In this document: piece by piece, positions 1-6,573 of the stretch | Layout: the number at the start of each line of letters is the position of its first letter | Numbering within the stretch: position 1 is the first letter of the stretch | From: JAJXSS01 sp964547135 | GTDB lineage: Bacteria; Planctomycetota; Phycisphaerae; Phycisphaerales; Phycisphaeraceae | NCBI GenBank assembly: GCA_964547135.1 | Contig: CAZJMK010000062.1 | Coordinates: 1 to 23,276 of the forward strand | Length of the DNA stretch: 23,276 nt | Direction: 5' to 3' | Translations under genes and position numbers: made by a program | The notes under the pieces: model-generated | The model's input: the letters and a program-made list of their open reading frames with translations, nothing else | What the model was told of the DNA's origin: nothing | Databases searched by the model: none

Positions 1-67
1 GGGTCAAGCTCAAAAAACTATATCCATCAATCGAGATGCAATGAAACACTAGGTACTAGCTACCCAT

Positions 68-1420
68 TCATTTTTTCACACTGGCGATGAGGAACGCGAT
101 GAATAACACCAAGGCGACGACCCAGCCGGTGAGGGCGACGTAAAACAGCGGCTGATAGAAAAAGGGCAGTGTCGGATCGATGGCGCCGGGTTTTTTTCCC
201 TTGGGTTCCTGCGTTTGTTCCTCCGCAGGCGGGGCTTCCTTGATTTCCGTGCCCTCGGCCAGTACGGAAAGTTTGCCGATGTCGAACTTCTGGCGTGCCT
301 GAATCGGCGCATCGCCACGGGCCACGGCTTCGAGGTCGGCCAGTAAATCAGCGGTGGTGTTGTAACGCTGATTGCGATCCTTGGCCATGCAAATTTCGAT
401 GATTTCACAAACCCCGGTGGAAAGTTTGGGGTTGATGCGATCGGGCGGAACCAGGTCGTTCTTCAAATGTTTGTGCATCACCGCGGAGGGGTTGGGGCCG
501 TCGAAGGGAACCTGCCCGGTGACCATGTGATAGAACGTCGCCCCCAGCGAGTAAATGTCGGCACGAAAATCGATGTTCACCTCACCGCGGATTTGCTCAG
601 GGGCGATGTAATAAGGGGTTCCGTAAGCCTTGCCCGCCTCGGCCTCGGCTGCTTCCGCGTCCGACACCGCCCGTGCCAGCCCCATGTCCGCCAGTTTGGC
701 GACGCCGGCTTTGGTCAGCATGATGTTTTTGGGCTTGACATCACGATGAATGAACCCGGCTTTGTGGGAGTGGTCCAAAGCGCGGGCGATGTGAATGATC
801 AGTTCCAGCGCATCGCGTTCCTTGAAGCGACGACCGGTGGCGATCATGTCGAACACCGTCTGCCCTTCGACATATTCCATCACGAAAAAGTTGTATTCCC
901 CGGCTTTGCCGACGTCGATGGCCTGCACGATGTTGGGGTGATTCAATTTCGCGGCAGCACGGCCCTCGGCATAAAAACGTTCCACGAACTCGGGGTTGTT
1001 CATGTAACGCTTGGGCAACACCTTGATGGCGACGATGCGGTCCAAGCTCAATTGTCTGGCTTTGTACACCGTGGCCATGGCCCCGGCCCCGAGTTTTTCG
1101 AGCACCTGATAACCGGGAATCTGCTGCGTCGGTTTGGCTTCCTCCACCAAAGGACGCAGGCGTTCGAGCTGACGGGTGGTGATGATGCCGGTTTCGACGA
1201 GCATGTCACCGAGGCTCTGCTGATTGATATCACGGCTATCCTTGCTGCCGCGACGATCCAGCAGTTCCTTGACTTCGTTTTCGCTGGCCAAACCCTTTTC
1301 GACGACCAGACGACCGAGAATGGTGTCGAAGTTGGTCAGACCGGAGGCGTTGCTACGACCGGCGGCGTGGGTCTTGCCGGAGGCAGCGGCGGCGGAATTG
1401 GAGAGGGCTTCATCCCCCAT
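68..1420 (-). CDS. Membrane-anchored Ser/Thr protein kinase with GspE/MshE-like N-terminal region
   Basis: A Hanks-type protein kinase of 450 residues that phosphorylates Ser/Thr on unknown partners. Seen: a Gly-rich loop GAGAMATVYKA (about 111-121), VAIK Lys133, HRDVKPKN at 225-232 (Asp227 catalytic), DMG at 245-247 in place of DFG, and APE at 273-275. Residues 31-95 hold two LG..LVE.G repeats (about 34-56 and 69-92) resembling the type II secretion GspE/MshE N-terminal fold. A Pro/Glu/Lys linker (390-415) leads to one C-terminal membrane helix (about 425-447), so the kinase should face the cytoplasm with a C-terminal anchor. The start follows an AGGTGAG about 12 bases upstream. The extracellular sensor domain of PknB-type kinases is missing, so input probably comes through the N-terminal region (inference). 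DxG with a non-Phe residue is common in planctomycete kinases. Confidence 0.93.
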   Translation of the reverse strand: MGDEALSNSAAAASGKTHAAGRSNASGLTNFDTILGRLVVEKGLASENEVKELLDRRGSKDSRDINQQSLGDMLVETGIITTRQLERLRPLVEEAKPTQQIPGYQVLEKLGAGAMATVYKARQLSLDRIVAIKVLPKRYMNNPEFVERFYAEGRAAAKLNHPNIVQAIDVGKAGEYNFFVMEYVEGQTVFDMIATGRRFKERDALELIIHIARALDHSHKAGFIHRDVKPKNIMLTKAGVAKLADMGLARAVSDAEAAEAEAGKAYGTPYYIAPEQIRGEVNIDFRADIYSLGATFYHMVTGQVPFDGPNPSAVMHKHLKNDLVPPDRINPKLSTGVCEIIEICMAKDRNQRYNTTADLLADLEAVARGDAPIQARQKFDIGKLSVLAEGTEIKEAPPAEEQTQEPKGKKPGAIDPTLPFFYQPLFYVALTGWVVALVLFIAFLIASVKK

Positions 1421-1667
1421 GATGGGTATTACTCACCTGACGGGGCCAACCAATGGACCGATGGACAGACCTGATGTACGAATGGTTCGTGCCGAGTTGT
1501 CCCTGATCGACGCCCCTGATTAACTTTCCCGCAATGCACACTAGACCCTGCCACAGCAGGTGTCAACTGGCGACACCGTGACGACGGCAGTAATCATCTA
1601 CCTTGAATATCGGACAAAACGGTCGTCGGCTTGCATGAGTTTATCGATTTTTGCGTGAGTGAGAAGC

Positions 1668-1695
1668 CACACAGCGTACCGACGGGCGCTGTGTG
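1668..1695. other. Perfect 9-bp stem-loop
   Basis: CACACAGCG (1668-1676) pairs exactly with CGCTGTGTG (1687-1695) around a 10-base loop, and flanking GAAG/CTTC can extend the stem. It lies about 130 bases past the aminotransferase stop and has no T-tract on either strand, so a classical intrinsic terminator is not supported. It could be a transcript 3' structure or an element upstream of the kinase. Confidence 0.6.
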
Positions 1696-1711
1696 TTCTT
1701 CAAACATGATA

Positions 1712-1737
1712 CAGACGCGATCAATCGCGGCGCTAAC
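1712..1737. repeat. Dispersed 26-bp palindromic element, copy A
   Basis: CAGACGCGAT, one variable base (C), then AATCGCGGCGCTAAC. The core CGCGAT..ATCGCG is a hairpin. Related copies occur at 3182-3207, 4451-4475 (variant, inverse), 4626-4651 and 14654-14679 (inverse), all between genes. Confidence 0.8.
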
Positions 1738-1825
1738 CAAAACAGTGACGCCGCGGGCTTTAGCCCCGGATCAAGTCACGAATATCCGGCCCTGCCCCCG
1801 GTGGGCACGGCGTCAACCGCGTCAT

Positions 1826-3028
1826 TCAACCCTTGGCCAGGTCGCACAAAATGTCCAGCCCGCGGTCGAGCATGGCATCGTCGCAGGCGTAGCTGATGCG
1901 GAAGTGCGTGTCACGCTGGCTGAACACGTTACCCGGAATGATCAACAAATTTTTCGCAATCGCTTTTTCGACGAACTGCTGACCGGTGAGGCGCAAACGT
2001 TCGGGCACTTTGGGGAAAGCGTAAAACGCTCCGCCGGGCGTGGTGAGTTCGTATGAATCTTTCAAACGACTGACCACCCGGTCCCGTTTGCGCGCGTAGG
2101 CAGCCACATGCTCACTCATGTCCACATCCAACGCCTTGACGCCGGCGACCTGCACCATCGACGGGGCACAGACAAACGAATACTGCTGCAACTTGGTCAT
2201 CTGTTCGATGATCGGTTTGGGGCCTGCCACCCACCCGAGTCGCCACCCGGTCATGCCCCAGGTTTTCGAATACCCGCGCATCAGCAGAATCTGATCGCTG
2301 TAACTGGCCAGCGACGGGCAGCGCGGCCGGGCGTCTTTCGCGCCGGGCACGGGTTGCTTTTCATAACAGAAGTCATCGTAAATTTCGTCCGCAATCACCA
2401 GCACATTGTGCTTGTTCGCCAGTTCAGCCACGTCCTTGAGCACAGCCGGGGTGCTGACCACGCCCGTGGGGTTCGAAGGCGAGTTGAATAAAATCAATTT
2501 GGTGCGCGGGGTGATCGCTTTTTCCAGACGGGCAGCGGTGGTCTGAAAATCAGGGTAGGTATCGACGTACACAGCCGAGGCCCCGGCCAGGGTGACCAGG
2601 TGTTTGTACATCACGAAAAACGGATCGGGAATGATCACTTCATCACCCGGGCCGACGCAGGCGAGCATGGCCAGTACGAGGCCGCCTGATACGCCGGAGG
2701 TGATTAAGGTTGAGTAACCATCGCCCCCTGCCGCACTGCCGCCGCCCCCGGTGCCCGCCTGCTGCCAATGCGGGAACTCGGTGCTGATGATTTTGTTGAC
2801 GCGATCCAGAAGCGGGCGCATGCCCTGCGTGACGGTGTAACGATTGAAGCCCTGCTCGATGGCGGTGATGGCGGAGGCTTTGATTTCCGTGGGCACATCG
2901 AAATCAGGTTGGCCGATGGAAAGGTTGACCGGGTCTTTGAGCGAGGCTGCCAGATCAAAGACACGCCGAATGCCCGAAGCGTCGATGGCCTTGGCACGCT
3001 GAGCGATAAAACGCTGAGGGTCGAACAT
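1826..3028 (-). CDS. PLP-dependent class I/II aminotransferase (aspartate aminotransferase family)
   Basis: A fold-type I aminotransferase of 400 residues that moves an amino group between an amino acid and a 2-oxo acid in the cytoplasm. Seen: SPSNPTG at 183-189, ADEIYDD with Asp214 and Tyr217 for cofactor binding, the Schiff-base Lys255 in GYSKTWGMTGWRLGW, and a carboxylate-binding Arg377 in HFRISYA. I start it at MFDPQRF (3028) because a purine-rich AAGG lies about 10 bases upstream. The 28-codon extension of the same frame reads through a 7-bp tandem repeat and looks untranslated. Odd: residues 91-104 form a Gly/Ala/Ser-rich insert just before the STLITSG strand, where relatives have a short loop. 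Substrate cannot be fixed from sequence; aspartate or an aromatic/branched substrate are all possible. Confidence 0.93.
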   Translation of the reverse strand: MFDPQRFIAQRAKAIDASGIRRVFDLAASLKDPVNLSIGQPDFDVPTEIKASAITAIEQGFNRYTVTQGMRPLLDRVNKIISTEFPHWQQAGTGGGGSAAGGDGYSTLITSGVSGGLVLAMLACVGPGDEVIIPDPFFVMYKHLVTLAGASAVYVDTYPDFQTTAARLEKAITPRTKLILFNSPSNPTGVVSTPAVLKDVAELANKHNVLVIADEIYDDFCYEKQPVPGAKDARPRCPSLASYSDQILLMRGYSKTWGMTGWRLGWVAGPKPIIEQMTKLQQYSFVCAPSMVQVAGVKALDVDMSEHVAAYARKRDRVVSRLKDSYELTTPGGAFYAFPKVPERLRLTGQQFVEKAIAKNLLIIPGNVFSQRDTHFRISYACDDAMLDRGLDILCDLAKG

Positions 3029-3046
3029 GGGTAAACCTTGGGTAGT

Positions 3047-3081
3047 GGATGAAGGATTATGGATAATGGATGATGGATAAT
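3047..3081. repeat. 7-bp tandem repeat, five units, in the aminotransferase leader
   Basis: Units GGATGAA, GGATTAT, GGATAAT, GGATGAT, GGATAAT follow each other without a gap. The array lies 18-53 bases upstream of the aminotransferase start, inside the probable untranslated leader. Confidence 0.8.
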
Positions 3082-3094
3082 GTACAAGACAAAT

Positions 3095-3115
3095 GTAATG
3101 ATCGAACATCATTAC
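3095..3115. promoter_or_regulatory. Perfect 8-bp dyad upstream of the aminotransferase, operator-like
   Basis: GTAATGAT (3095-3102) and ATCATTAC (3108-3115) are exact inverted copies separated by CGAAC. The site lies about 67-87 bases upstream of the aminotransferase start. The AT-rich arms and short spacer suit a dimeric repressor site better than a terminator. No regulator gene is adjacent. Confidence 0.45.
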
Positions 3116-3181
3116 TGAGCAATACCCACCATGCGTTCATTCACGGAGTCGCTTGAATCATCGGATTTACGCACATCATTG

Positions 3182-3207
3182 CAGACGCGATAAATCGCGG
3201 CGCTAAC
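3182..3207. repeat. Dispersed 26-bp palindromic element, copy B
   Basis: CAGACGCGAT, A, then AATCGCGGCGCTAAC. This is the cleanest copy in this orientation and the exact reverse complement of 14654-14679. It lies about 60 bases past the stop of the small basic protein gene. Confidence 0.85.
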
Positions 3208-3225
3208 AGCCGACCCATTACATGT

Positions 3226-3257
3226 CACTCGGCCACTTGACCACTCGACCACTTCTT
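3226..3257. repeat. 8-bp tandem repeat CACTYGRC, four units
   Basis: CACTCGGC, CACTTGAC, CACTCGAC, CACTTCTT in register. The array ends about 10 bases from the stop codon of the small basic protein gene. The same unit family occurs at 4557-4580 and 4670-4709. Confidence 0.8.
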
Positions 3258-3267
3258 GCTCGATTCA

Positions 3268-3543
3268 TTACTTCTTCGCGGCGCCTTTGGCGGGGGCTGC
3301 ACCTTTGGCCGGAGCGGCGGCTCCGGGCGCTGCTGCACCAGCGGCTGCTTCGTCCTTGGCCTTCTTGGGTTTGGCCCCGGCGGACACCTTGCGGTTGGCC
3401 ACCTTGGGCAGGCCCAGCGGTGAGCCGGTCTTGCTGTCAAAGCGTCCCTTTTCAGCGAGCTTGACGACGCGCTCGGCGCGGGTGAGCACATTGCGATGAG
3501 CGGACAGGCTGCCGGCGATTTTCAAACTGCGATCAAGGCTCAT
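3268..3543 (-). CDS. Small basic protein of the PVC (TIGR04137-like) type
   Basis: A 91-residue, very basic protein. The first 53 residues (MSLDRSLK..., then HRNVLTRAERVVKL and GLPKV) match my memory of the 'small basic protein' family found across Planctomycetes, Verrucomicrobia and Chlamydiae, for which a ribosome-associated role has been suggested but which I treat as unknown. Family members are usually about 60-70 residues. This one has an extra low-complexity tail of Ala/Pro/Gly/Lys (about 58-91) like the tails of histone H1-like proteins. The start lies three bases past the stop of the upstream SPOR-like gene, with GAGAG as ribosome binding site inside that gene, so the two are probably translated together. 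Confidence 0.85.
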   Translation of the reverse strand: MSLDRSLKIAGSLSAHRNVLTRAERVVKLAEKGRFDSKTGSPLGLPKVANRKVSAGAKPKKAKDEAAAGAAAPGAAAPAKGAAPAKGAAKK

Positions 3544-3546
3544 GAC

Positions 3547-4389
3547 TTATCTCTCTCGTGTAATGACCAGTTCCACTTGCTGGCTTTGGGTGCGGGGCGG
3601 ATCGTATCTTGCGGGGTAAATCCCCGAAAAATCGATACGCCGAGGGTTCATGGTTTTCCATTGCCTGCCAAGCTGCTGAAGCTGACGTTCGTAAGCTTTG
3701 CAGGCGGGACTGCCCAGTTCCTCCCGGCTGAAACCGCGCAGGGCGATCAACTGGAAAAGTCGTCTATTATGCAGTTTTATTGCCTGGGCTTCAACCCCCT
3801 CCTGCCAAAGAAATTCGACCACCGCCCCGGCCTCGTCCTGCGTGGCGCCGACAAGGTTGGCGGTGAAGTAATTCAAGCCTGGTTGGCGGACATCGCGTTG
3901 CGAGCCTTGCACGACCACAGCCGGGCCTGCGGGGATGGGTGATGATGGTGGTGTCAATTGCGTTTGGTTTCGCTGTGTTTGCGGAGGGCTTGGCAATGGG
4001 CCGGGGGCGGGGCTTGGTGACGGGGCCATGGGGGTTGGTGTCAGGCCCATGTTATCGCGTGGCGGGGGCAGGGTTCGTCCGCCCAAAGCCGTCATGGTGT
4101 TTTCGATTTGTGTTTGTTCAATTGCCCGACGCTGGCCCCATGAACTGCCCACCCAAAAGGCCAGCACCATCACACACAAAAACAGCCCGACCAAAAGCAC
4201 CGCAAAACCGCGCGGCAAACGCAACGTCACCATCGTCGAACGACCCGCCCCCGGTGCAGCAACACCCGTTGATACATCATCACCCCCAGCATGATCGACC
4301 GGTTTGCCGACGGTCGAGCCACCGGTCTGCGGCGGGTGAGCCTTCATCACCTGATACGGCGGAGGAGCATGTCGTGAACGCACAGCCAT
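3547..4389 (-). CDS. Single-pass membrane protein with SPOR-like C-terminal domain
   Basis: 280 residues: a polar N-terminus, one membrane helix (about 61-83), a Pro-rich spacer (about 107-155), and a C-terminal domain at about 173-245 that starts LNYFTANLVG and continues AGAVVEFLWQEGVEAQAI...FQLIALRGF. This strand/helix pattern is that of a SPOR domain, a fold that binds glycan strands lacking stem peptides at division sites; the assignment is by pattern only. The topology (cytoplasmic N-terminus, periplasmic C-terminus) fits divisome-associated SPOR proteins. It precedes the small basic protein gene by three bases. The start is uncertain: the first ATG has no strong ribosome binding site, and Met53 (position 4233), just before the helix, is an alternative. 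Confidence 0.75.
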   Translation of the reverse strand: MAVRSRHAPPPYQVMKAHPPQTGGSTVGKPVDHAGGDDVSTGVAAPGAGRSTMVTLRLPRGFAVLLVGLFLCVMVLAFWVGSSWGQRRAIEQTQIENTMTALGGRTLPPPRDNMGLTPTPMAPSPSPAPGPLPSPPQTQRNQTQLTPPSSPIPAGPAVVVQGSQRDVRQPGLNYFTANLVGATQDEAGAVVEFLWQEGVEAQAIKLHNRRLFQLIALRGFSREELGSPACKAYERQLQQLGRQWKTMNPRRIDFSGIYPARYDPPRTQSQQVELVITRER

Positions 4390-4450
4390 GACATTACTTT
4401 AGCACAGTGCCCGAAAAAAAGGGGTCGAGTGTCGGAACAGTAATCGGGAG

Positions 4451-4475
4451 CTAACGCCGCGATTGATCGCGCCTG
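4451..4475. repeat. Palindromic element, copy C (inverse, variant)
   Basis: CTAACGCCGCGATTGATCGC followed by GCCTG. It keeps the hairpin core of the 26-bp element, but the outer TTAGC is replaced by CTAAC and TCTG by CCTG. Confidence 0.65.
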
Positions 4476-4481
4476 GTTGGA

Positions 4482-4529
4482 GATTTGGCGATCTGGTGAT
4501 CTGGCGATTTGGTGATTTACCGAATTGGA
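4482..4529. repeat. 8-bp tandem repeat GATYTGGY, six units
   Basis: GATTTGGC, GATCTGGT, GATCTGGC, GATTTGGT, GATTTACC, GAATTGGA in unbroken register, with decay at the last two units. Confidence 0.85.
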
Positions 4530-4556
4530 CGACCATTTCACTGCAAAATGTACAAT

Positions 4557-4620
4557 CACTCGGCCACTCGGCCACTTCTTCAACCGATTAACCGACTCAC
4601 CGACCAACCGATCAACCACT
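4557..4620. repeat. 8-bp tandem repeat, CACTYGRC units followed by YAACCGAY units
   Basis: Three units CACTCGGC, CACTCGGC, CACTTCTT (4557-4580) run straight into CAACCGAT, TAACCGAC, TCACCGAC, CAACCGAT, CAACCACT (4581-4620), keeping the same 8-base register across two unit families. The block from about 4565 to 4651 recurs inverted at 14654-14735. Confidence 0.85.
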
Positions 4621-4625
4621 CCGAT

Positions 4626-4651
4626 CAGACGCGATCATTCGCAGCGCTAAC
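4626..4651. repeat. Dispersed 26-bp palindromic element, copy D
   Basis: CAGACGCGATCATTCGCAGC followed by GCTAAC. It has two differences in the right arm from copy B. It is joined to the preceding octamer array, as in the inverted composite at 14654-14735. Confidence 0.75.
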
Positions 4652-4669
4652 ACTCGAATACGGTTCCGT

Positions 4670-4709
4670 CACTTGACCACTCGGCCACTTGACCACTTGA
4701 CCACTTCTT
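4670..4709. repeat. 8-bp tandem repeat CACTYGRC, five units, touching acpS
   Basis: CACTTGAC, CACTCGGC, CACTTGAC, CACTTGAC, CACTTCTT. The last base is the first base of the acpS stop triplet read on the plus strand, so the array abuts the gene end. Confidence 0.85.
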
Positions 4710-5089
4710 CATCGCACCGCGATCACACTCGCCCCTGCCAAACTTTTCACATGGCTGATACTCACCAACCAACCGGTCACGCCCAATGCCTGCACCACCC
4801 GCTTTGCCTGCCCATGTAACGCAATCGAAGGCTGCCCGGCATCGCCGCGCAGGGTTTCAATGTCCGTCCAGCCGATGCCCTGCGTGAACCCCGTGCCCAG
4901 TGCCTTGACCACCGCTTCCTTCACCGCCAACCGGCCGGCCAGGTGTTCAACACAACGCTTCTGAGCGCGGGCATAGGTCTGTTCACCCTCAGTGAAACAG
5001 CGCATCAAAAAACGCTCACCATGGGCGTCGAGCATGCGCTGTACCCGCGCTGTGTCCACCAAGTCAAACCCGTGACCGATGATCATCAT
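4709..5089 (-). CDS. acpS: Holo-[acyl-carrier-protein] synthase
   Basis: A 126-residue enzyme that moves 4'-phosphopantetheine from CoA to the acyl carrier protein, activating it for fatty acid synthesis. Seen: GFDLVDTARV near the N-terminus with metal-binding Asp9, AGRLAVKEAVVKALGTG with Glu58 (the conserved KEA), and VSISH at 109-113. Length is normal for the family. Two ATGs (5089 and 5086) are adjacent and cannot be told apart. The gene starts inside the end of aat, overlapping by about 26 bases, which indicates translational coupling. Confidence 0.95.
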   Translation of the reverse strand: MMIIGHGFDLVDTARVQRMLDAHGERFLMRCFTEGEQTYARAQKRCVEHLAGRLAVKEAVVKALGTGFTQGIGWTDIETLRGDAGQPSIALHGQAKRVVQALGVTGWLVSISHVKSLAGASVIAVR

Positions 5090-5720
5090 CGCCCCATGTT
5101 ACCGGCAACCGCATCGCTTCACGAAGTCGCTGCAAATAATCCCTGTGCGACATCAATTGCAAACCAAACTGGGCCAGATGATCGTTGGGTATCTGTGCAT
5201 CCAGCAACACAAATCCGCACGCCCGTAAATGCTCCACCAACCGCACCAAACATATTTTCGACGCATCCGTCGCCCTGCTGAACATCGACTCGCCCACAAA
5301 CGCCCCGCCCAGACTCACCCCATACAACCCGCCCACCAGTTCATGGCCATCACGCGACCATGCCTCGACACTGTGTGCCCCGCCCTGCTCGTGCAAAGCA
5401 ATGTACCCCTCGATGATGATGTCGTTGATCCACGTGCCCGATTCATAATCCCTCGGCTGGGCGCACGCCTTAATCACCTGTGCAAAGGCCCGGTCCAGCG
5501 TGATCACATACGGCTGCTTTTTCAACGCCCGTTTCAACCCGTGCGGCAGATGAAACGCATCAAGGGGCAACACCGCACGCGGATCACTGGTGTACCACGC
5601 GATCGTGTCGCTGACTCGGTTGTCAGCCATGGGGAACGCGCCCCGTGCGTACGCAGCACGAATCATGGCGGGCGTCAGCAAGGCGCTGTCGGAGCGACAA
5701 TCATTGTCGTCGAGGGCCAT
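5064..5720 (-). CDS. aat: Leucyl/phenylalanyl-tRNA--protein transferase
   Basis: 218 residues. It adds Leu or Phe from charged tRNA to N-terminal Lys/Arg of proteins, marking them for ClpAP/ClpS degradation (bacterial N-end rule). Family motifs are present in order: YARGAFPM (24-31), WYTSDPRAVLPL (42-53), ESGTWI (93-98), HSVEAW (116-121), LVGGLYGVSLGGAFVGESMF (128-147) and HLAQFG (181-186). It lies 27 bases past aqpZ and overlaps acpS at its 3' end. The slightly short C-terminus is within the family range. Confidence 0.96.
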   Translation of the reverse strand: MALDDNDCRSDSALLTPAMIRAAYARGAFPMADNRVSDTIAWYTSDPRAVLPLDAFHLPHGLKRALKKQPYVITLDRAFAQVIKACAQPRDYESGTWINDIIIEGYIALHEQGGAHSVEAWSRDGHELVGGLYGVSLGGAFVGESMFSRATDASKICLVRLVEHLRACGFVLLDAQIPNDHLAQFGLQLMSHRDYLQRLREAMRLPVTWGDDDHRSRV

Positions 5721-5747
5721 ATCAACATGCTACCCGCATCAGGCAAC

Positions 5748-6437
5748 TTACTTGGCGTCAGACTCAAGCAGCCGGTGCAATACCCCGCCCAGCGCAGCAC
5801 CGATGATCGGCGCCACCCAGAAAAGCCAGAGTTGCGTGACGGCCCAACCCTGCACATACACCGCAACCCCCGTGCTGCGGGCGGGGTTCACCGAGGTATT
5901 GGTCACCGGAATGCTGATCAGATGAATGAGCGTCAGTCCCAAACCGATGGCGATCGGGGCAAACCCAGCCGGGGCACGCTTGGACGTGGCCCCCAAAATG
6001 ATCATTAGAAACATCAGCGTCATCACCACTTCGGTCACCAAGGCGGAGGTCATCGAATAACCACCGGGGGAATGCGCACCATAACCATTGGAGGCGAACC
6101 CACCCGCAAGGCTGAAACCTTCTTTGCCCGACGCAATCAGAAATAGCACCCCGCCGGCGGCGACGGCCCCCAGTACCTGGGCGATGATGTAAGGCAGCAG
6201 TTCTTTGACGGGGAAACGACCAGCCACGCACAAGCCGACGGAAACAGCCGGGTTGAGGTGACAACCGGAAATGTGCCCGATGGCGTAAGCCATGGTGAGC
6301 ACCGTCAGGCCGAAGGCCAATGATACCCCGTGCAAACCGATACCCACTTCGGGAAAGGCAGCCGCAAGCACCGCACTCCCGCAACCACCCAGTACCAGCC
6401 AAAATGTGCCGATGAATTCTGCGCCGTACGCCTTCAT
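5748..6437 (-). CDS. aqpZ: Aquaporin Z, water channel
   Basis: 229 residues forming the six-helix, two-half-helix aquaporin fold in the inner membrane. Both NPA motifs are present (HLNPAVS and SVNPARS), and the region LIHLISIPVTNTSVNPARS is, as far as I recall, identical to E. coli AqpZ, including the His and Arg of the selectivity filter, so it should be a water channel rather than a glycerol facilitator. The ATG at 6437 has an AAGGAG six bases upstream. The longer frame beginning with TTG would run through that site and is rejected. It precedes aat by 27 bases. Confidence 0.96.
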   Translation of the reverse strand: MKAYGAEFIGTFWLVLGGCGSAVLAAAFPEVGIGLHGVSLAFGLTVLTMAYAIGHISGCHLNPAVSVGLCVAGRFPVKELLPYIIAQVLGAVAAGGVLFLIASGKEGFSLAGGFASNGYGAHSPGGYSMTSALVTEVVMTLMFLMIILGATSKRAPAGFAPIAIGLGLTLIHLISIPVTNTSVNPARSTGVAVYVQGWAVTQLWLFWVAPIIGAALGGVLHRLLESDAK

Positions 6438-6478
6438 GTGCGTCTCCTTCAAAAAACATGCTGATGGTTGAACCCCAA

Positions 6479-6500
6479 AACCCCTGCACGAATCGGGGTT
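6479..6500 (-). terminator. Stem-loop between the antiporter gene and aqpZ
   Basis: On the minus strand AACCCC pairs with GGGGTT around a 10-base loop, followed by TTGGGG. It lies about 75 bases past the antiporter stop and 40 bases before the aqpZ start. The T-tract is only four bases counting the stem, so it is a weak terminator at best. Confidence 0.4.
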
Positions 6501-6573
6501 ATTATTGATGGGCTGTTTCGATTTGGCTATTCAGAAATGTAAAAATATTCGGTTTTCACTGCAACTGTTACCA

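Larger units (their letters stand above)
1421..1825. other. Intergenic region between aminotransferase and kinase genes
   Basis: 405 bases without a convincing gene. It contains a 9-bp stem-loop (1668-1695), one copy of the dispersed 26-bp palindromic element (1712-1737), and a second GC-rich palindrome GGGCTTTAGCCC at 1755-1766 that may act as an aminotransferase terminator. The 200 bases next to the kinase start probably carry its promoter, but no convincing -35/-10 pair is visible. ORFs here lack family resemblance and ribosome binding sites. Confidence 0.6.
4390..4708. other. Repeat-filled intergenic region between acpS and the SPOR-like gene
   Basis: 319 bases without a gene, almost wholly built of 8-bp tandem units of three families plus two copies of the dispersed palindromic element. 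Short frames across it encode only translated repeats. The acpS stop codon lies right at the edge of the last array. Confidence 0.75.

Noticed and set aside
467..1474. 335-codon plus-strand frame across the kinase gene
   Set aside because: It is the antisense of a clear kinase domain, has no family resemblance and contains His/Val-rich shadow composition.
3029..3112. 28-codon N-terminal extension of the aminotransferase
   Set aside because: It would translate a 7-bp tandem repeat and part of a palindrome; the family N-terminus and an AAGG ribosome binding site fit the ATG at 3028.
4482..4709. CRISPR array
   Set aside because: Units are 8 bases, contiguous and without spacers, and no cas genes are near.
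6438..6452. TTG start for aqpZ
   Set aside because: It would place the AAGGAG ribosome binding site inside the coding region; the ATG at 6437 matches family starts.
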